From CBDANO01 sp965197665 (GTDB taxonomy: Bacteria > Chloroflexota > Dehalococcoidia > Lucifugimonadales > UBA3495): DNA of 64,000 nt. Shown here one piece after another: positions 34,441-44,400 of the stretch. The stretch spans positions 1,468,680 to 1,532,679 of the forward strand of contig CBDANO010000005.1 of NCBI GenBank assembly GCA_965197665.1. The letters run 5' to 3'. The notes under the pieces were generated by a model. The model saw nothing but the letters and a program-made list of their open reading frames with translations, was not told where the DNA came from and searched no databases. The number at the start of each line of letters is the position of its first letter. Position 1 is the first letter of the stretch. A program made the translations under genes and the position numbers.

Positions 34441-35214
34441 GTGCGGACACAAACTAGAGATCGCGTGTGGAGCATTCTCTATGAATATGCTGTTAGTCAA
34501 CTTCCAAAGTTGACTAAGTGGACCCTTGCTGACATTAAACGCGCCTATCCGTTTCATCGGCTCTTGTTTTCTGACGAGGCGGTGCTGGCAGCAAGGGTTG
34601 AGAGAAGTGTCGTCACGACAATGGGAGATGCACTTTACCCATCACTCGCCAAGGCGATCGGTGAAGATCAATATACCGAAGTACTCACGGAGCACGTTGT
34701 CGAGGGTGTAGTTAATGACGCCGCATGCAACATGATTGAGCAAATCGTAACTGAACTCCGTACGCCAAAGAGTCAGCGAACTACGCCGAGGGAACCGGAC
34801 CACGAAACCGAACTGTCGGAAGTGTTGAATTCACCTGGGGGTGGTCAGACTTCCCGTGCGGTGACAGCAGATCTGTACATAGGGGACTTTGCTGACGGTC
34901 CCTTGTTCATCGAATTGAAGACTCCACTTCCCAACTTAGACGTAGCCGCTGAGTCTAAACGGAAAATCTTGTATTACCTCCTCATAATGGAGAGAAAGGG
35001 TGTCTGTGGCGCGAAGGGATATCTTGGCCTGACTTACAATCCGTTCTTGACGCGTGAGAAATACGGCCACAGCTTCACCAAACAGATCATGGATATGAAT
35101 GATCAGGTGTTGATGGGCCAAGAGATGTGGGACTTGATCGGTGGAGAAGGCACTTTCGCCGAGTTGTTGGAAATTATTGATGATGTGCATAGTCATCTCA
35201 CGGAAGTAGAGTAG
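34441..35214 (+). CDS. Type II restriction endonuclease, TdeIII-like
   Basis: A 257-residue protein paired with the methyltransferase. It resembles the TdeIII restriction enzyme family (VERSVVTTMGDALYPSLAKAI near residue 50). A PD-(D/E)xK nuclease site is visible as TADLYIG...LFIELKTPLPN (Asp, then Glu-x-Lys, about residues 142-162). GTG start. It would cleave the unmethylated site that the neighbour protects. The family assignment is from memory of the pattern and less certain than the nuclease call. Confidence 0.75.
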   Translation: MRTQTRDRVWSILYEYAVSQLPKLTKWTLADIKRAYPFHRLLFSDEAVLAARVERSVVTTMGDALYPSLAKAIGEDQYTEVLTEHVVEGVVNDAACNMIEQIVTELRTPKSQRTTPREPDHETELSEVLNSPGGGQTSRAVTADLYIGDFADGPLFIELKTPLPNLDVAAESKRKILYYLLIMERKGVCGAKGYLGLTYNPFLTREKYGHSFTKQIMDMNDQVLMGQEMWDLIGGEGTFAELLEIIDDVHSHLTEVE

Positions 35215-35829
35215 ATCACCGCACACCTCACTGCGCATCCCCCTGCCCAAGATCAGCTTCGAACTCTTCGTCGGGGTCTTTAGCCAGCGTTATGAGACAG
35301 GTTCGATTTTAGTCATCACCATTCTGCTCTTTGACAAGTGGACCGGCGTCTTTGACTCAGATAGGCTCATGGGTGCACTGCTCAATTGCCTCACACACCG
35401 CCTACACATCCTAGAGATGAACAGCCAGAGCTATCCCTTAAGCTGAGCAGGCGGACTATGGCTATGACGGTCTCTCACCAACACCTAAGCAATCCCTAAA
35501 ATTCCCAGATCGTTCCTGCTACCCGGAGTCCGGGTCGACCGATTCCACGACCAGACACCAGCCCGGCCGCACTTGCCCCGATTGTACAGTTTTGCTCCGT
35601 CTCACTGTTACATGTTCCCTCCACTCTTGATAAATGTTACGGTAGACAATGACTCTAGACGGGCGCGGATCGCCTAACAATTTTGGACTTGCGCAACTAG
35701 CTCCATCCTAAGCAAGACATACTAGCGTGAGACCATCACTTCTGGTGCGCTTCTAGGAACTTGGCAGATGGTCACCCTTGGCTACCCAACAGTATCCAAT
35801 CCCACAGCCTAAGAGCACCGGGGCTTATG
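35215..35829. other. Non-coding region before the recombinase relic
   Basis: About 600 bases without a credible gene; all six frames are broken by frequent stops. Base composition is lower in GC than in the metabolic region. It may be decayed mobile DNA, but I see no recognisable protein fragment. Confidence 0.4.
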
Positions 35830-36150
35830 GTGTCTATTGGATAACAAGTAGGCTCGTCTGGGGAACCATCGTCAAAGACAATGTCCGACCCGTGCGCGCC
35901 GAGGACGCCTCTAGGGCCAATGTCTCGCGAAAATAGTTCAGAGATGTCGCCGGGCTGATGCGATCAAGCACACCAGTGAAGGTTCATCCACGACGTGTTG
36001 TGAGTTCCTATTTCCTCAGCAGATTAGTCAAGTGCGCAAAGTGCCGTAGCGCGCTCACCGAGTCCAAGGTGTTCATTAAGTGGTTCTTGAAGGAGATCGC
36101 GATTAGCCCCGGCGCGGCGACCATCCACTATATGATCCCACGCCGCGGGA
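35830..36150 (+). pseudogene. Serine recombinase remnant (recombinase and zinc-ribbon domains)
   Basis: One frame reads LVWGTIVKDNVRPVRAEDASRANVSRK, a TAG, then FRDVAGLMRSSTPVKVHPRRVVSSYFLSRLVKCAKCRSALT and, after an apparent internal deletion, VFIKWFLKEIAISPGAATIHYMIP. This matches the middle and C-terminus of large serine recombinases (HPRR..SSYLLSG..KCxxC and the closing KEIxVxPG..xxxYxIP). The catalytic N-terminus is gone. It lies 70 bases from tRNA-Arg, so it may be the relic of an integrase that used that site. Confidence 0.75.
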
Positions 36151-36174
36151 GACTCCATCAGAGAGAGGGGCACC

Positions 36175-36199
36175 AAAAAAGGCCGCTCTACGCGGCCCG
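36175..36199 (-). terminator. Intrinsic terminator after tRNA-Arg
   Basis: On the minus strand GGGCCGC-GTAGA-GCGGCC then TTTTTTG, about 20 bases after the tRNA. Confidence 0.8.
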
Positions 36200-36220
36200 G
36201 TCCCGGCTGCGGGTAAGGCG

Positions 36221-36296
36221 TGGTACCCCTGGAGGGACTCGAACCCCCGACGCGCGACTTAGGACGCCGCCGCTCTATCCTCTGAGCTACAGGGGC
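36221..36296 (-). tRNA. tRNA-Arg (CCT anticodon), CCA encoded
   Basis: Minus strand: acceptor GCCCCTG/CAGGGGT, D arm TAGCTCAGAGGATAGAGC, anticodon arm GCGGC-GTCCTAA-GTCGC with anticodon CCT, T arm GGGGG-TTCGAGT-CCCTC, discriminator A and encoded CCA. The first acceptor pair is a G-U wobble. Confidence 0.9.
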
Positions 36297-36720
36297 CGGT
36301 TGGTGGAGATAGGGGGAGTATAAGACCTCGTATATTAAAGCTAAATAACGTTAGTACTGGCTCTATACCCTTGGGTTTCCCACAAGTGTTCCCACATAAA
36401 CGGTTGGACGTTGTGGGACTTCTCGGGCATAACTCATAATCAGGTCTCTGAAAGCACTGTCCCAGGACTGAATACCGGATTCCCGCTAGAACGCCCTGAT
36501 GGTATCAAAGTGTTGGGTCTTGGCAACCAGCCAAAGTGATGCAGCCTGAGGCTTGACAAGGTTAACCGTTATGGAGCACTCAGCTAATTCCACATTGATC
36601 CTACCGAGACAACTCATCCCGCGTCGGGAAAGCGGATTGTTGATTCACCCGCAGCCTTTGACACAACATATCTTATCATGTTTCAAACCATGGCCACCAG
36701 CGATTCTTTTTGGCCTTGAG
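36297..36720. other. Non-coding region left of the IS mosaic
   Basis: No gene seen. The IS3 transposase fragment reads out of its terminal repeat into this region to a stop at 36645, which is not part of the original protein. Confidence 0.4.
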
Positions 36721-37172
36721 TGAGGTGGACCCGGATAGTTGGACAGAATTAAGGCGGAGTTAAGTGAGGGTCCCGCCGCTCCCGCATATGATACCACGTC
36801 CGCTTCCGGCGACCACCTCCCAACTGTTGACTCTTCATTTTGGGGCGCCCGGCCCTCAGAGAACACTTCCCCCGGCGTCCTATATCCCAAGGCCTGATGG
36901 GGCCTCTGGTCATTGTAGAACCGGAAGTAAGCTCCCAGTTCCCTCCGGGCCTCCCCCGCGCTGGCGTAGGCCTTCAGGTACACCTCCTCGTACTTCACCG
37001 TGCGCCACAGCCGCTCCACGAAGATGTTGTCGGCATACCGTCCCTTCCCGTCCATGCTGATCTTCACACCGCGGTCCTGAAGGACCTGGGTGAATTCCTG
37101 GCTGGTGAACTGGCTCCCCTGGTCGGTGTTGAACACCTCCTGTCCCGCGTCAACTATTCTTGCCGGATCCCG
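36721..37172 (-). pseudogene. IS3-family transposase, C-terminal fragment with one IS end
   Basis: About 110 residues of OrfB (integrase core) remain: VFNTDQGSQFTSQEFTQVLQDRG with the second catalytic Asp, VERLWRTVKYEEVYLKAY with the catalytic Glu, and FYNDQRPHQALGYRTPGEVF. A terminal repeat beginning TGAGGTGGACCCGGATAG lies at the left edge. The 5' half of the gene and the other IS end were removed where the next element begins at 37173. Confidence 0.85.
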
Positions 37173-38810
37173 TTGCCTCACCGAGGAATGTTACCGAAAT
37201 CTCGGCACTTAGGACCACCTTAGACCAGCACCAATTCCGGCATTGGATGTTGCGCCGCCGGAGTTTCGTCGGATGCGGCGTAGACCAGTTTGTTCGCCAT
37301 GATCCCTCGCCATTGTTGCACCCTGCGTTGCAGAGTTCGCAGGTGGGCGCGGCTGAAACGGTCCGGATGGGTTGACTGCAATCGACCCAACAACGCCACC
37401 GCGTTGGCATCCGGGTCTTCCTGCAACCAAGCCAGTACGTCGACCCACACCCCTTCGAAAGGATCGGGTCGCGTTCGCCAGGTGCGTCGCGGTTTCACCC
37501 GCGGCTTCCGGTCAATATGCCCTTGCTCCTCACGCCACCGGTCGGGCAGTCTCGCCAGGAACCGTTCCAGACTCTCGCCCCGCGGCGTCGCCCCGACCTC
37601 CGGGGACACGATCGTCGCCAGTGCTGATTGGGCCTCCCTGATGGTGTGCAGCAGCGCCATTGGGTCCAACGTGTCCCGGCGTGCGCCGAGTCTCGCCTTC
37701 ACCTCGGCGCTCACGGCCTCGTGCCGCATCACGCGCTCGCAGGGCGTGGCTGGAGGACTGTAGCGCTTGATCACCGCAGACCCGTCCCGTCTCTTCTCCG
37801 CTAGCTTAAACGAGGGCTGGAAATAGTTCACGTACCGGCGCATCGCCTCGTACAGGTGCGCCATGGTCTGTCCCGCAACCTGGCCCGAGTATCGCGCCGG
37901 ATCACCGCTCCGTTCTTCTGCTCAATCCACGCCTGGTCATTCTTCCGGTACGCTCGGGAACGAGTGAACTCGATACCCCGATCCGTGCAGTACCCGGTGA
38001 GGGTCTCGTTGATGAACACCGTGTCATTGTCGGAGTCGATGCCCAGGATAGCAAAGGGCAGATGTTTGGCGATCACCTCCAGCCCAGCCACCACCAGGGA
38101 CTGCTCCCGAGCCAGCAGCGGCACCGCCTCGGTCCAGCCGGTGCAGACGTCGGTGGCCACCAGGCTGTAAATGAATGAACCTCCCATGTTGTCCCCGCAG
38201 TGGGCCACCAGGTCGATTTCCAGGAAGCCCGGCGGAGGGCGGTCCCAGTCGGCAAAGGTCCGCACCGGGATGTGGCGGCCACGGGTCAGATTCCGTCGCC
38301 GTTTCCGCCGGCTGACTACGGTGGCCCTGATGGGCTTGAGCAGCCGGTCCAGGGTGGCCGCGCTGGCAGACAGCAACCGGTCTCGCACTTCGAGGTCCAG
38401 ACTCAGATGTCCGTGTCGCTCCATAGACTCCACCAGATGGGGCAACGCCGCCTTCAACCTCTTCCCGCAGATGCGGTCCGAAGCTTCCCAGATCATGATC
38501 ACCGCCTCTCGGACCGCCTCGTCGTAGATGCGCCGACCCTTGACCACAGGCGCCTTGTCCTTCGCGTCCCCGGCCTGTCCCAGCAGCCTGATGCCGTGTT
38601 TCCGGTGGTGACCGGTGACTGCGATGAACTCGTCGAGAATAAGGCTCTTGTCCTTTCGGGACGATGTCCGGTAACGGTCTCGAATCGCAGCCAGAAGTTC
38701 TTGCTTCGCCATCCTGCTGATGCCTCCCGTCAAGTGACCGCCTCCCGATTTTTCGGTAGCATTCTATTTGAGGCAATCACTTCCTAAAAGTAACGTTTTT
38801 AGTGAGGCAA
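37173..38810. mobile_element. Integrase-catalytic-domain IS with perfect TTGCCTCA ends
   Basis: The ends are exact inverted TTGCCTCA/TGAGGCAA. The left end continues CACCGAGGAATGTTACCG; the right end carries two tandem copies of the terminal unit about 33 bases apart, the inner one TTGCCTCAAATAGAATGC. No target duplication is visible: the left neighbour is an IS3 fragment and the right an IS21 fragment. The transposase inside is frameshifted, so the element is probably immobile unless helped in trans. Confidence 0.75.
37220..38733 (-). pseudogene. Integrase-type transposase broken by a frameshift
   Basis: The N-terminal part (frame from 38733) reads AKQELLAAIRDRYRTSSRKDKSLILDEF, RRRNLTRGRHIPVRTFADW, the DDE residues in PGFLEIDLVAHCG, LGIDSDNDTVFINETL and WIEQKNGAVIRR. 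The frame then changes near 37895 and continues as YSGQVAGQTMAHLYEAMRRYVNYFQPSFKLAEKRRDG to 37220. Two extra bases (or one missing) in CGGCGCGATAC explain the shift. Full length would be about 504 residues, normal for this DDE integrase-like family. Confidence 0.85.
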
Positions 38811-39705
38811 TGCGGCTTCTCCTTCGCCACGCACCCGCGCCATGCCCTCCACCAGGTGACCCTTGTAGTACACTTCCACCCAGTCGGCGTACAGACGGAT
38901 CTGCACTTCTTTTCCGATGAGACGGGATGGGACGCTGTAGCTATGTCCCGCTACCTGGATGGTGCTCCACTTGCGCACCCTGGACTGGTAGTTGACGTAT
39001 TCCGGCATGGGAGCTGGCGGCAGGGGCCGTAGGCAAGCCATTTCCTGCTCCAGCTTCCCCTTCACCAGGCGATTGCGCTTCTCGACCATCTGCTGGACGA
39101 AGCCGGCGTAATCGTCGGCGGTGTGGAAATCGCGGCTGCCACGCAGGATGAGGGCTTGGTCCACGGCATCCTTGAGGCGATAATGTCCCTGCTCGGCGAC
39201 GCCGTTTTCATGGCTCTGGCCACGATTGATGCGGGTGGAGCGCAGGCCGTAGTGGTCCAGGAGAGCGGTGTAATTGTCGTTTAGTGCGCGGCCGCGGCTG
39301 CGGCGCATCTCGTGGGTGGCGGCAGACGTATTGTCGCTGCGCACCACCTCCGGGACACCGCCCAAAGCCCAGAGGGCGGCCTGCAGTCCCTGCTGTAATG
39401 CCAGGAAGGTCTCGCTGGTGGCGACCTCTGCGTAACGCCACCCCGAGTGGCTGAGAATCATCTGGAACAGCTGGTGGGGATAGATCTGGCCAGCGACGGT
39501 CACGCCCAGGGCATTGCAGTGGGTGAAGTCGAACTGGGCTTCCCGGCCCGGCGGATGCTCCTGGGGAAAGTACACCTCCTGATCGGGACCGTTCAGCGCT
39601 CGCCAGTCCTGTAATCGTCGTTGCAGGGTACGCAGTTGCGAGGCACTGAACCGGCCGGGATGCCGCTCCTCCAACCATTCGATAATTGTCGTGTCAAGGG
39701 CGGAG
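38811..39705 (-). pseudogene. IS21-family IstA transposase fragment
   Basis: About 295 codons of IstA: DTTIIEWLEERHPGRFSASQLRTLQRRLQDW, then the integrase core with QFDFTHCNALGV, VVRSDNTSAATHE and the ENGVAEQGHYRLKDAVDQALILRGSRDF block. The N-terminal HTH part is missing at the 39705 side. The C-terminus is cut at 38811 by the neighbouring IS end, which supplies the last codons and stop. No istB ATPase gene is present. Confidence 0.85.
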
Positions 39706-39766
39706 AGAAATTAGGCCAAGTGGTGTCGAAGGCCAGCGAAAACGTCCTCGCTAACTGGCCAGCAGA

Positions 39767-39800
39767 AATGTCACATTCACTCCATGGAGAATGTGACATT
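39767..39800 (+). promoter_or_regulatory. Hairpin that encloses the transposase start codon
   Basis: A perfect 12-bp stem AATGTCACATTC/GAATGTGACATT with a 10-base loop ACTCCATGGA. The ATG at 39784 is in the loop. It also resembles the terminal repeat units, so it may be a transposase-binding site too. Confidence 0.65.
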
Positions 39801-41007
39801 GAATCCCAAAGAACTGACGAGACTCCAGATTCTCAACAGTCTACTGGCTGGGCACATGACACTGGACCAGGCGGCCATGCTGATGGGCGTCAGCCCCCGG
39901 CACGCCAGGCCCATCCTGGCGGCTTACCGGGAGAAGGGCGCTGCCGCCGTTGCTCACGGCCACCGGGGGCGCGAACCGACCAACGCTATTCCCGAGGCGA
40001 CCAGGAGCAGGGTGGTTCACCTGGCTCGCACGATGTACGAGGGAGCCAACCACACCCATCTCTCAGAGTTGCTCAGTGAACGCGAGGGTCTCGACATGGG
40101 CAGGACTACACTTCGGCGTATCCTGGTGAACGCCGGGCTCAGCAGTCCAAGGCGAAGGCGCCCACCGAAGCACCGGGTCCGTCGCCAGAGGATGCCCCGG
40201 GAGGGCATGCTGATACAGATGGATGGCAGTTACCACCGCTGGCTGGGCGATGACGGGCCCCAGTTCGCGCTGCTCTTCGCGGTGGACGATGCCACCGGCG
40301 CCGTGGTCAACGCCTTGTTCTGCAGCCGGGAGGATACCCACAGCTACTTCCTGTTGGTCCAGGGCTTGGTGCAGCGCTGTGGCAGGCCCCTCGCCCTCTA
40401 CACCGATCGGCACCCCGTATTCAAGCACCGTTCGGAATATCAGCCCGCCGGGACGCCCACCCAGTTCGGACGAGCCATGGAGGAGCTGGGAATACAACTG
40501 ATTTTCGCCCCTTCTCCGCAAGCCAAGGGGCGTGTGGAGCGTACGGCCGGAACCTTCCAGGACCGGCTGATCACGGAACTCCGGCTCGCAGGAGCAACCA
40601 CCTTTGAGCAGACCAAGGCCGTGTTGAAGCAGTTCCTGCCCAGGTTCAACCGGCGTTTTGGGGTTCCGGCCCAGTGCCCCGAGCCTGCATTCCGTCCCTT
40701 GCAGCGAGACCTGCCCTTGGAACAGGTCCTGTGCTTCAAGCACCGCAGGAGAGTGGCCCGGGACAACACTGTGAAGTATTACAAACAGGCCCTGCAGCTC
40801 CTGCCCGATCCAAAGCGCCGCAGCTACGCCGGAGCGGTTGTCGTGGTACTGGAGGGACTGGACGGCCGGCTGTCGCTACAGCATGAGGGACGCATCATCG
40901 CTTCCCAGGAAGCACCGCCCAGTGCGGCATCTCTCCGAAGCCGCAACGGGACTTCCTCAGCTGCTACCATCCCGGTCCCCGATCCCGGGCTCGCGTCAAA
41001 ACCTTAG
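39784..41007 (+). CDS. ISNCY/IS1202-like transposase, intact
   Basis: A 407-residue DDE transposase. An N-terminal HTH (MTLDQAAMLMGVSPRHARPILAAYREKG) is followed by a second DNA-binding region (RTTLRRILVNAGLSSPRRRRPP). The catalytic core has IQMDGSYHRWLG, LALYTDRHPVFK and a C-terminal Glu in SPQAKGRVERTAGTFQDRL. No internal stop or shift. The start ATG lies in the loop of a stable hairpin and has no clear Shine-Dalgarno, suggesting low translation, as is common for transposases. Confidence 0.85.
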   Translation: MENVTLNPKELTRLQILNSLLAGHMTLDQAAMLMGVSPRHARPILAAYREKGAAAVAHGHRGREPTNAIPEATRSRVVHLARTMYEGANHTHLSELLSEREGLDMGRTTLRRILVNAGLSSPRRRRPPKHRVRRQRMPREGMLIQMDGSYHRWLGDDGPQFALLFAVDDATGAVVNALFCSREDTHSYFLLVQGLVQRCGRPLALYTDRHPVFKHRSEYQPAGTPTQFGRAMEELGIQLIFAPSPQAKGRVERTAGTFQDRLITELRLAGATTFEQTKAVLKQFLPRFNRRFGVPAQCPEPAFRPLQRDLPLEQVLCFKHRRRVARDNTVKYYKQALQLLPDPKRRSYAGAVVVVLEGLDGRLSLQHEGRIIASQEAPPSAASLRSRNGTSSAATIPVPDPGLASKP

Positions 41008-41094
41008 GTTACAGCTCTCGAATCGCCGAGCGCAAAGCCGGATCAAGAAGAAGATGCTCATGCTGCGGCAATTGACGATCAGGACGTAGCCGGG

Positions 41095-41316
41095 TTGCAG
41101 GTAGTCGCATCGCCGAGGAAGCCGACCTTTCTGCAGCAGAAGAGATGGAAAGCGGTGCAGCGGGCCAAGCTTAAGGGGCTGTCCATTCGAGGAATGGCGA
41201 GGGAGTTGGGAATCCACAGAGACACCGTGAGGAGATACATTGACGCCGAGAGTCCGCCCACGCGTCGAACCCCGGAAACTCCGCCGGTATCAACATCTGA
41301 TACCATAGCGGACTAA
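41095..41316 (+). pseudogene. IstA-like N-terminal HTH fragment
   Basis: A 73-codon frame from TTG 41095 contains KLKGLSIRGMARELGIHRDTVRRYIDAESPPTRRTP, the N-terminal HTH of IS21-type IstA proteins, then stops. It lies inside the ISNCY-like element, on the opposite strand to the IstA C-terminal fragment at 38811. It could be an IS21 remnant captured by the element or, less likely, a small independent regulator. Confidence 0.55.
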
Positions 41317-41439
41317 GCTAGTGACATTTATGCCGGCCACTTAGCCGGACATTTATCCTGGCCTGCGACAGCCATAAGTCAGCGGCCATTCCGCCCACGT
41401 GGTCCACTTTACCTCCGCCTTTTACAGCCTCATGGTCAG

Positions 41440-44400
41440 GTTTCAATCCTCACCCGGCCTTCTGGCCGGATGCAATTCTTGTGTCTTCACAACCTGGGGC
41501 GGATTGCGCTTGTTTCAATCCTCACCCGGCCTTCTGGCCGGATGCAACTCGTCAACTCCGGCTCCACTCCTGTCAGTCTCACGTTTCAATCCTCACCCGG
41601 CCTTCTGGCCGGATGCAACATGGTCCGGTAGTAGATGACCACCAGGCAGAACCCGTTTCAATCCTCACCCGGCCTTCTGGCCGGATGCAACCCACCAGGG
41701 TAGCGACCATCACCAACGGAGCAATGTTTCAATCCTCACCCGGCCTTCTGGCCGGATGCAACCTCCGCCTCCTGGAGTATGGCCTCGGCCTCCAGCGGGT
41801 TTCAATCCTCACCCGGCCTTCTGGCCGGATGCAACCCACGCCGATCAGCGGGGACATCCCCATCTTGTTGCTGTTTCAATCCTCACCCGGCCTTCTGGCC
41901 GGATGCAACGTAGGCCACAACGGAATACTCCGCAGAGTCCACCCAGTTTCAATCCTCACCCGGCCTTCTGGCCGGATGCAACGTTCGGTCGCCGCCTCGT
42001 TGCCATCCTCAACAAAGTTTCAATCCTCACCCGGCCTTCTGGCCGGATGCAACTACCGCTGGCAGGCGGTATCCCGTACATGATTTTCGTGGTTTCAATC
42101 CTCACCCGGCCTTCTGGCCGGATGCAACCTCTTAGGCTCATGCGGAATTCAATGGATTTATCATGTTTCAATCCTCACCCGGCCTTCTGGCCGGATGCAA
42201 CCTCCTGCTGATTAGATTGCACATACCTGTTCCGCTCGGTGTTTCAATCCTCACCCGGCCTTCTGGCCGGATGCAACGTGATCGAGGGCGTCCCCGTCGA
42301 GGCGGCGGTGGTGTTTCAATCCTCACCCGGCCTTCTGGCCGGATGCAACGTCGATGATGCACTCGATAGCCGCGTCCGGGACTAGTTTCAATCCTCACCC
42401 GGCCTTCTGGCCGGATGCAACCCTCGAGGCTTGGCGCCCTCCTTGTCTGCTTCCACCTTGTTTCAATCCTCACCCGGCCTTCTGGCCGGATGCAACGTCG
42501 ATGATGCACTCGATAGCCGCGTCCGGGACTAGTTTCAATCCTCACCCGGCCTTCTGGCCGGATGCAACTCGGAGCGCGTCGGTATTGATAATGGTCTCTT
42601 GGGCGAAGTTTCAATCCTCACCCGGCCTTCTGGCCGGATGCAACGATGGATATGTCCGCCAACGGATGGTCATGGTTGTGTTTCAATCCTCACCCGGCCT
42701 TCTGGCCGGATGCAACCCTTTTGGAGTTGATATGCCCCGTAGGTTCCACCAGTTTCAATCCTCACCCGGCCTTCTGGCCGGATGCAACCCCGCCGGTCGG
42801 CCCGGAGCGCGCCCTCGGTCCGGTGTTTCAATCCTCACCCGGCCTTCTGGCCGGATGCAACTCGGCGTCCGTCGTGGGATTGGACGCCATGGCGGCCGTT
42901 TCAATCCTCACCCGGCCTTCTGGCCGGATGCAACGGCGCTGCAATGATGGATGAACCGATAATCGAAGTTTCAATCCTCACCCGGCCTTCTGGCCGGATG
43001 CAACCTTCCGGCAGTTCGTCGAGCGCCACGAGGTGGACTGGTTTCAATCCTCACCCGGCCTTCTGGCCGGATGCAACGTCGGTCCACGTGTACATCAATC
43101 CTGGCATCCGAGTTTCAATCCTCACCCGGCCTTCTGGCCGGATGCAACTTGCTATCGCCGTCGTCATCATCGTAAGACAAGACGCTGTTTCAATCCTCAC
43201 CCGGCCTTCTGGCCGGATGCAACGAGGCGCGGTCAACTTTAGGCTACGGGTTAGGCACAGTTTCAATCCTCACCCGGCCTTCTGGCCGGATGCAAGGCAG
43301 GGCGTCGTCCTCGACCGGACGCCGTACCAGTTTCAATCCTCACCCGGCCTTCTGGCCGGATGCAACTTTCTCTCGTACCGGCTCAACGTTCCATCCGCCG
43401 ATGTTTCAATCCTCACCCGGCCTTCTGGCCGGATGCAACGTCAAGGCGGTGTAGACGCTGCCGCTCGTTCTCTTGTTTCAATCCTCACCCGGCCTTCTGG
43501 CCGGATGCAACGCCGGCCACCTTGTCGTCGTAGAAGGCCGCGGTCCGGTTTCAATCCTCACCCGGCCTTCTGGCCGGATGCAACTGTGACGTTCATCGAC
43601 AGGACGGACGGTGTGACCGTGTTTCAATCCTCACCCGGCCTTCTGGCCGGATGCAACCCGAACCCTTCCAACAGGGTCCCCACAATCTCATCGTTTCAAT
43701 CCTCACCCGGCCTTCTGGCCGGATGCAACGGACCTACCACGGGATAGACGGCATCATGGCAGAGGTTTCAATCCTCACCCGGCCTTCTGGCCGGATGCAA
43801 CATCTACCGGCCGGCCGATGATGTGGGGGAACTGCTGGTTTCAATCCTCACCCGGCCTTCTGGCCGGATGCAACGGGGTGATTTGACCGGGTGGAACCAA
43901 CTGTAGGATGTTTCAATCCTCACCCGGCCTTCTGGCCGGATGCAACTAGGGCCTGGGCAGAGGTCAAGCGGTCCATCAAAGTTTCAATCCTCACCCGGCC
44001 TTCTGGCCGGATGCAACTTGGCGGCCGCATGGAGTTGGTAGCGGTCAACCACTGGTTTCAATCCTCACCCGGCCTTCTGGCCGGATGCAACCGGGAGAGC
44101 CAGCCACAAATAGGCGTGAGGGTCGCTGTTTCAATCCTCACCCGGCCTTCTGGCCGGATGCAACAGGTCTGTCTTCTCTGCGGTCGTAGTGTGGACAGTG
44201 TTTCAATCCTCACCCGGCCTTCTGGCCGGATGCAACCGAACAGGATGTTCTCGCCGTTCATAGGCAAATGGTTTCAATCCTCACCCGGCCTTCTGGCCGG
44301 ATGCAACGATTTTGGAAACTATCGTTGCAGTACTGGAGGCGTTGTTTCAATCCTCACCCGGCCTTCTGGCCGGATGCAACAGGCTTCCGATTTGAGCAGG

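Larger units (their letters stand above)
39724..41370. mobile_element. ISNCY/IS1202-like insertion element with doubled terminal repeats
   Basis: The left end starts TGTCGAAGGCCAGCGAAAA; the right end, read inward, starts TGTCGCAGGCCAGGATAAA. About 20 bases further in, each end has a second related unit containing GGCC and AAATGTC(AC). The element encloses an intact transposase gene and a small HTH fragment. It ends 69 bases before the CRISPR array. The exact family is uncertain; the paired terminal units are clear in the sequence. Confidence 0.7.
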
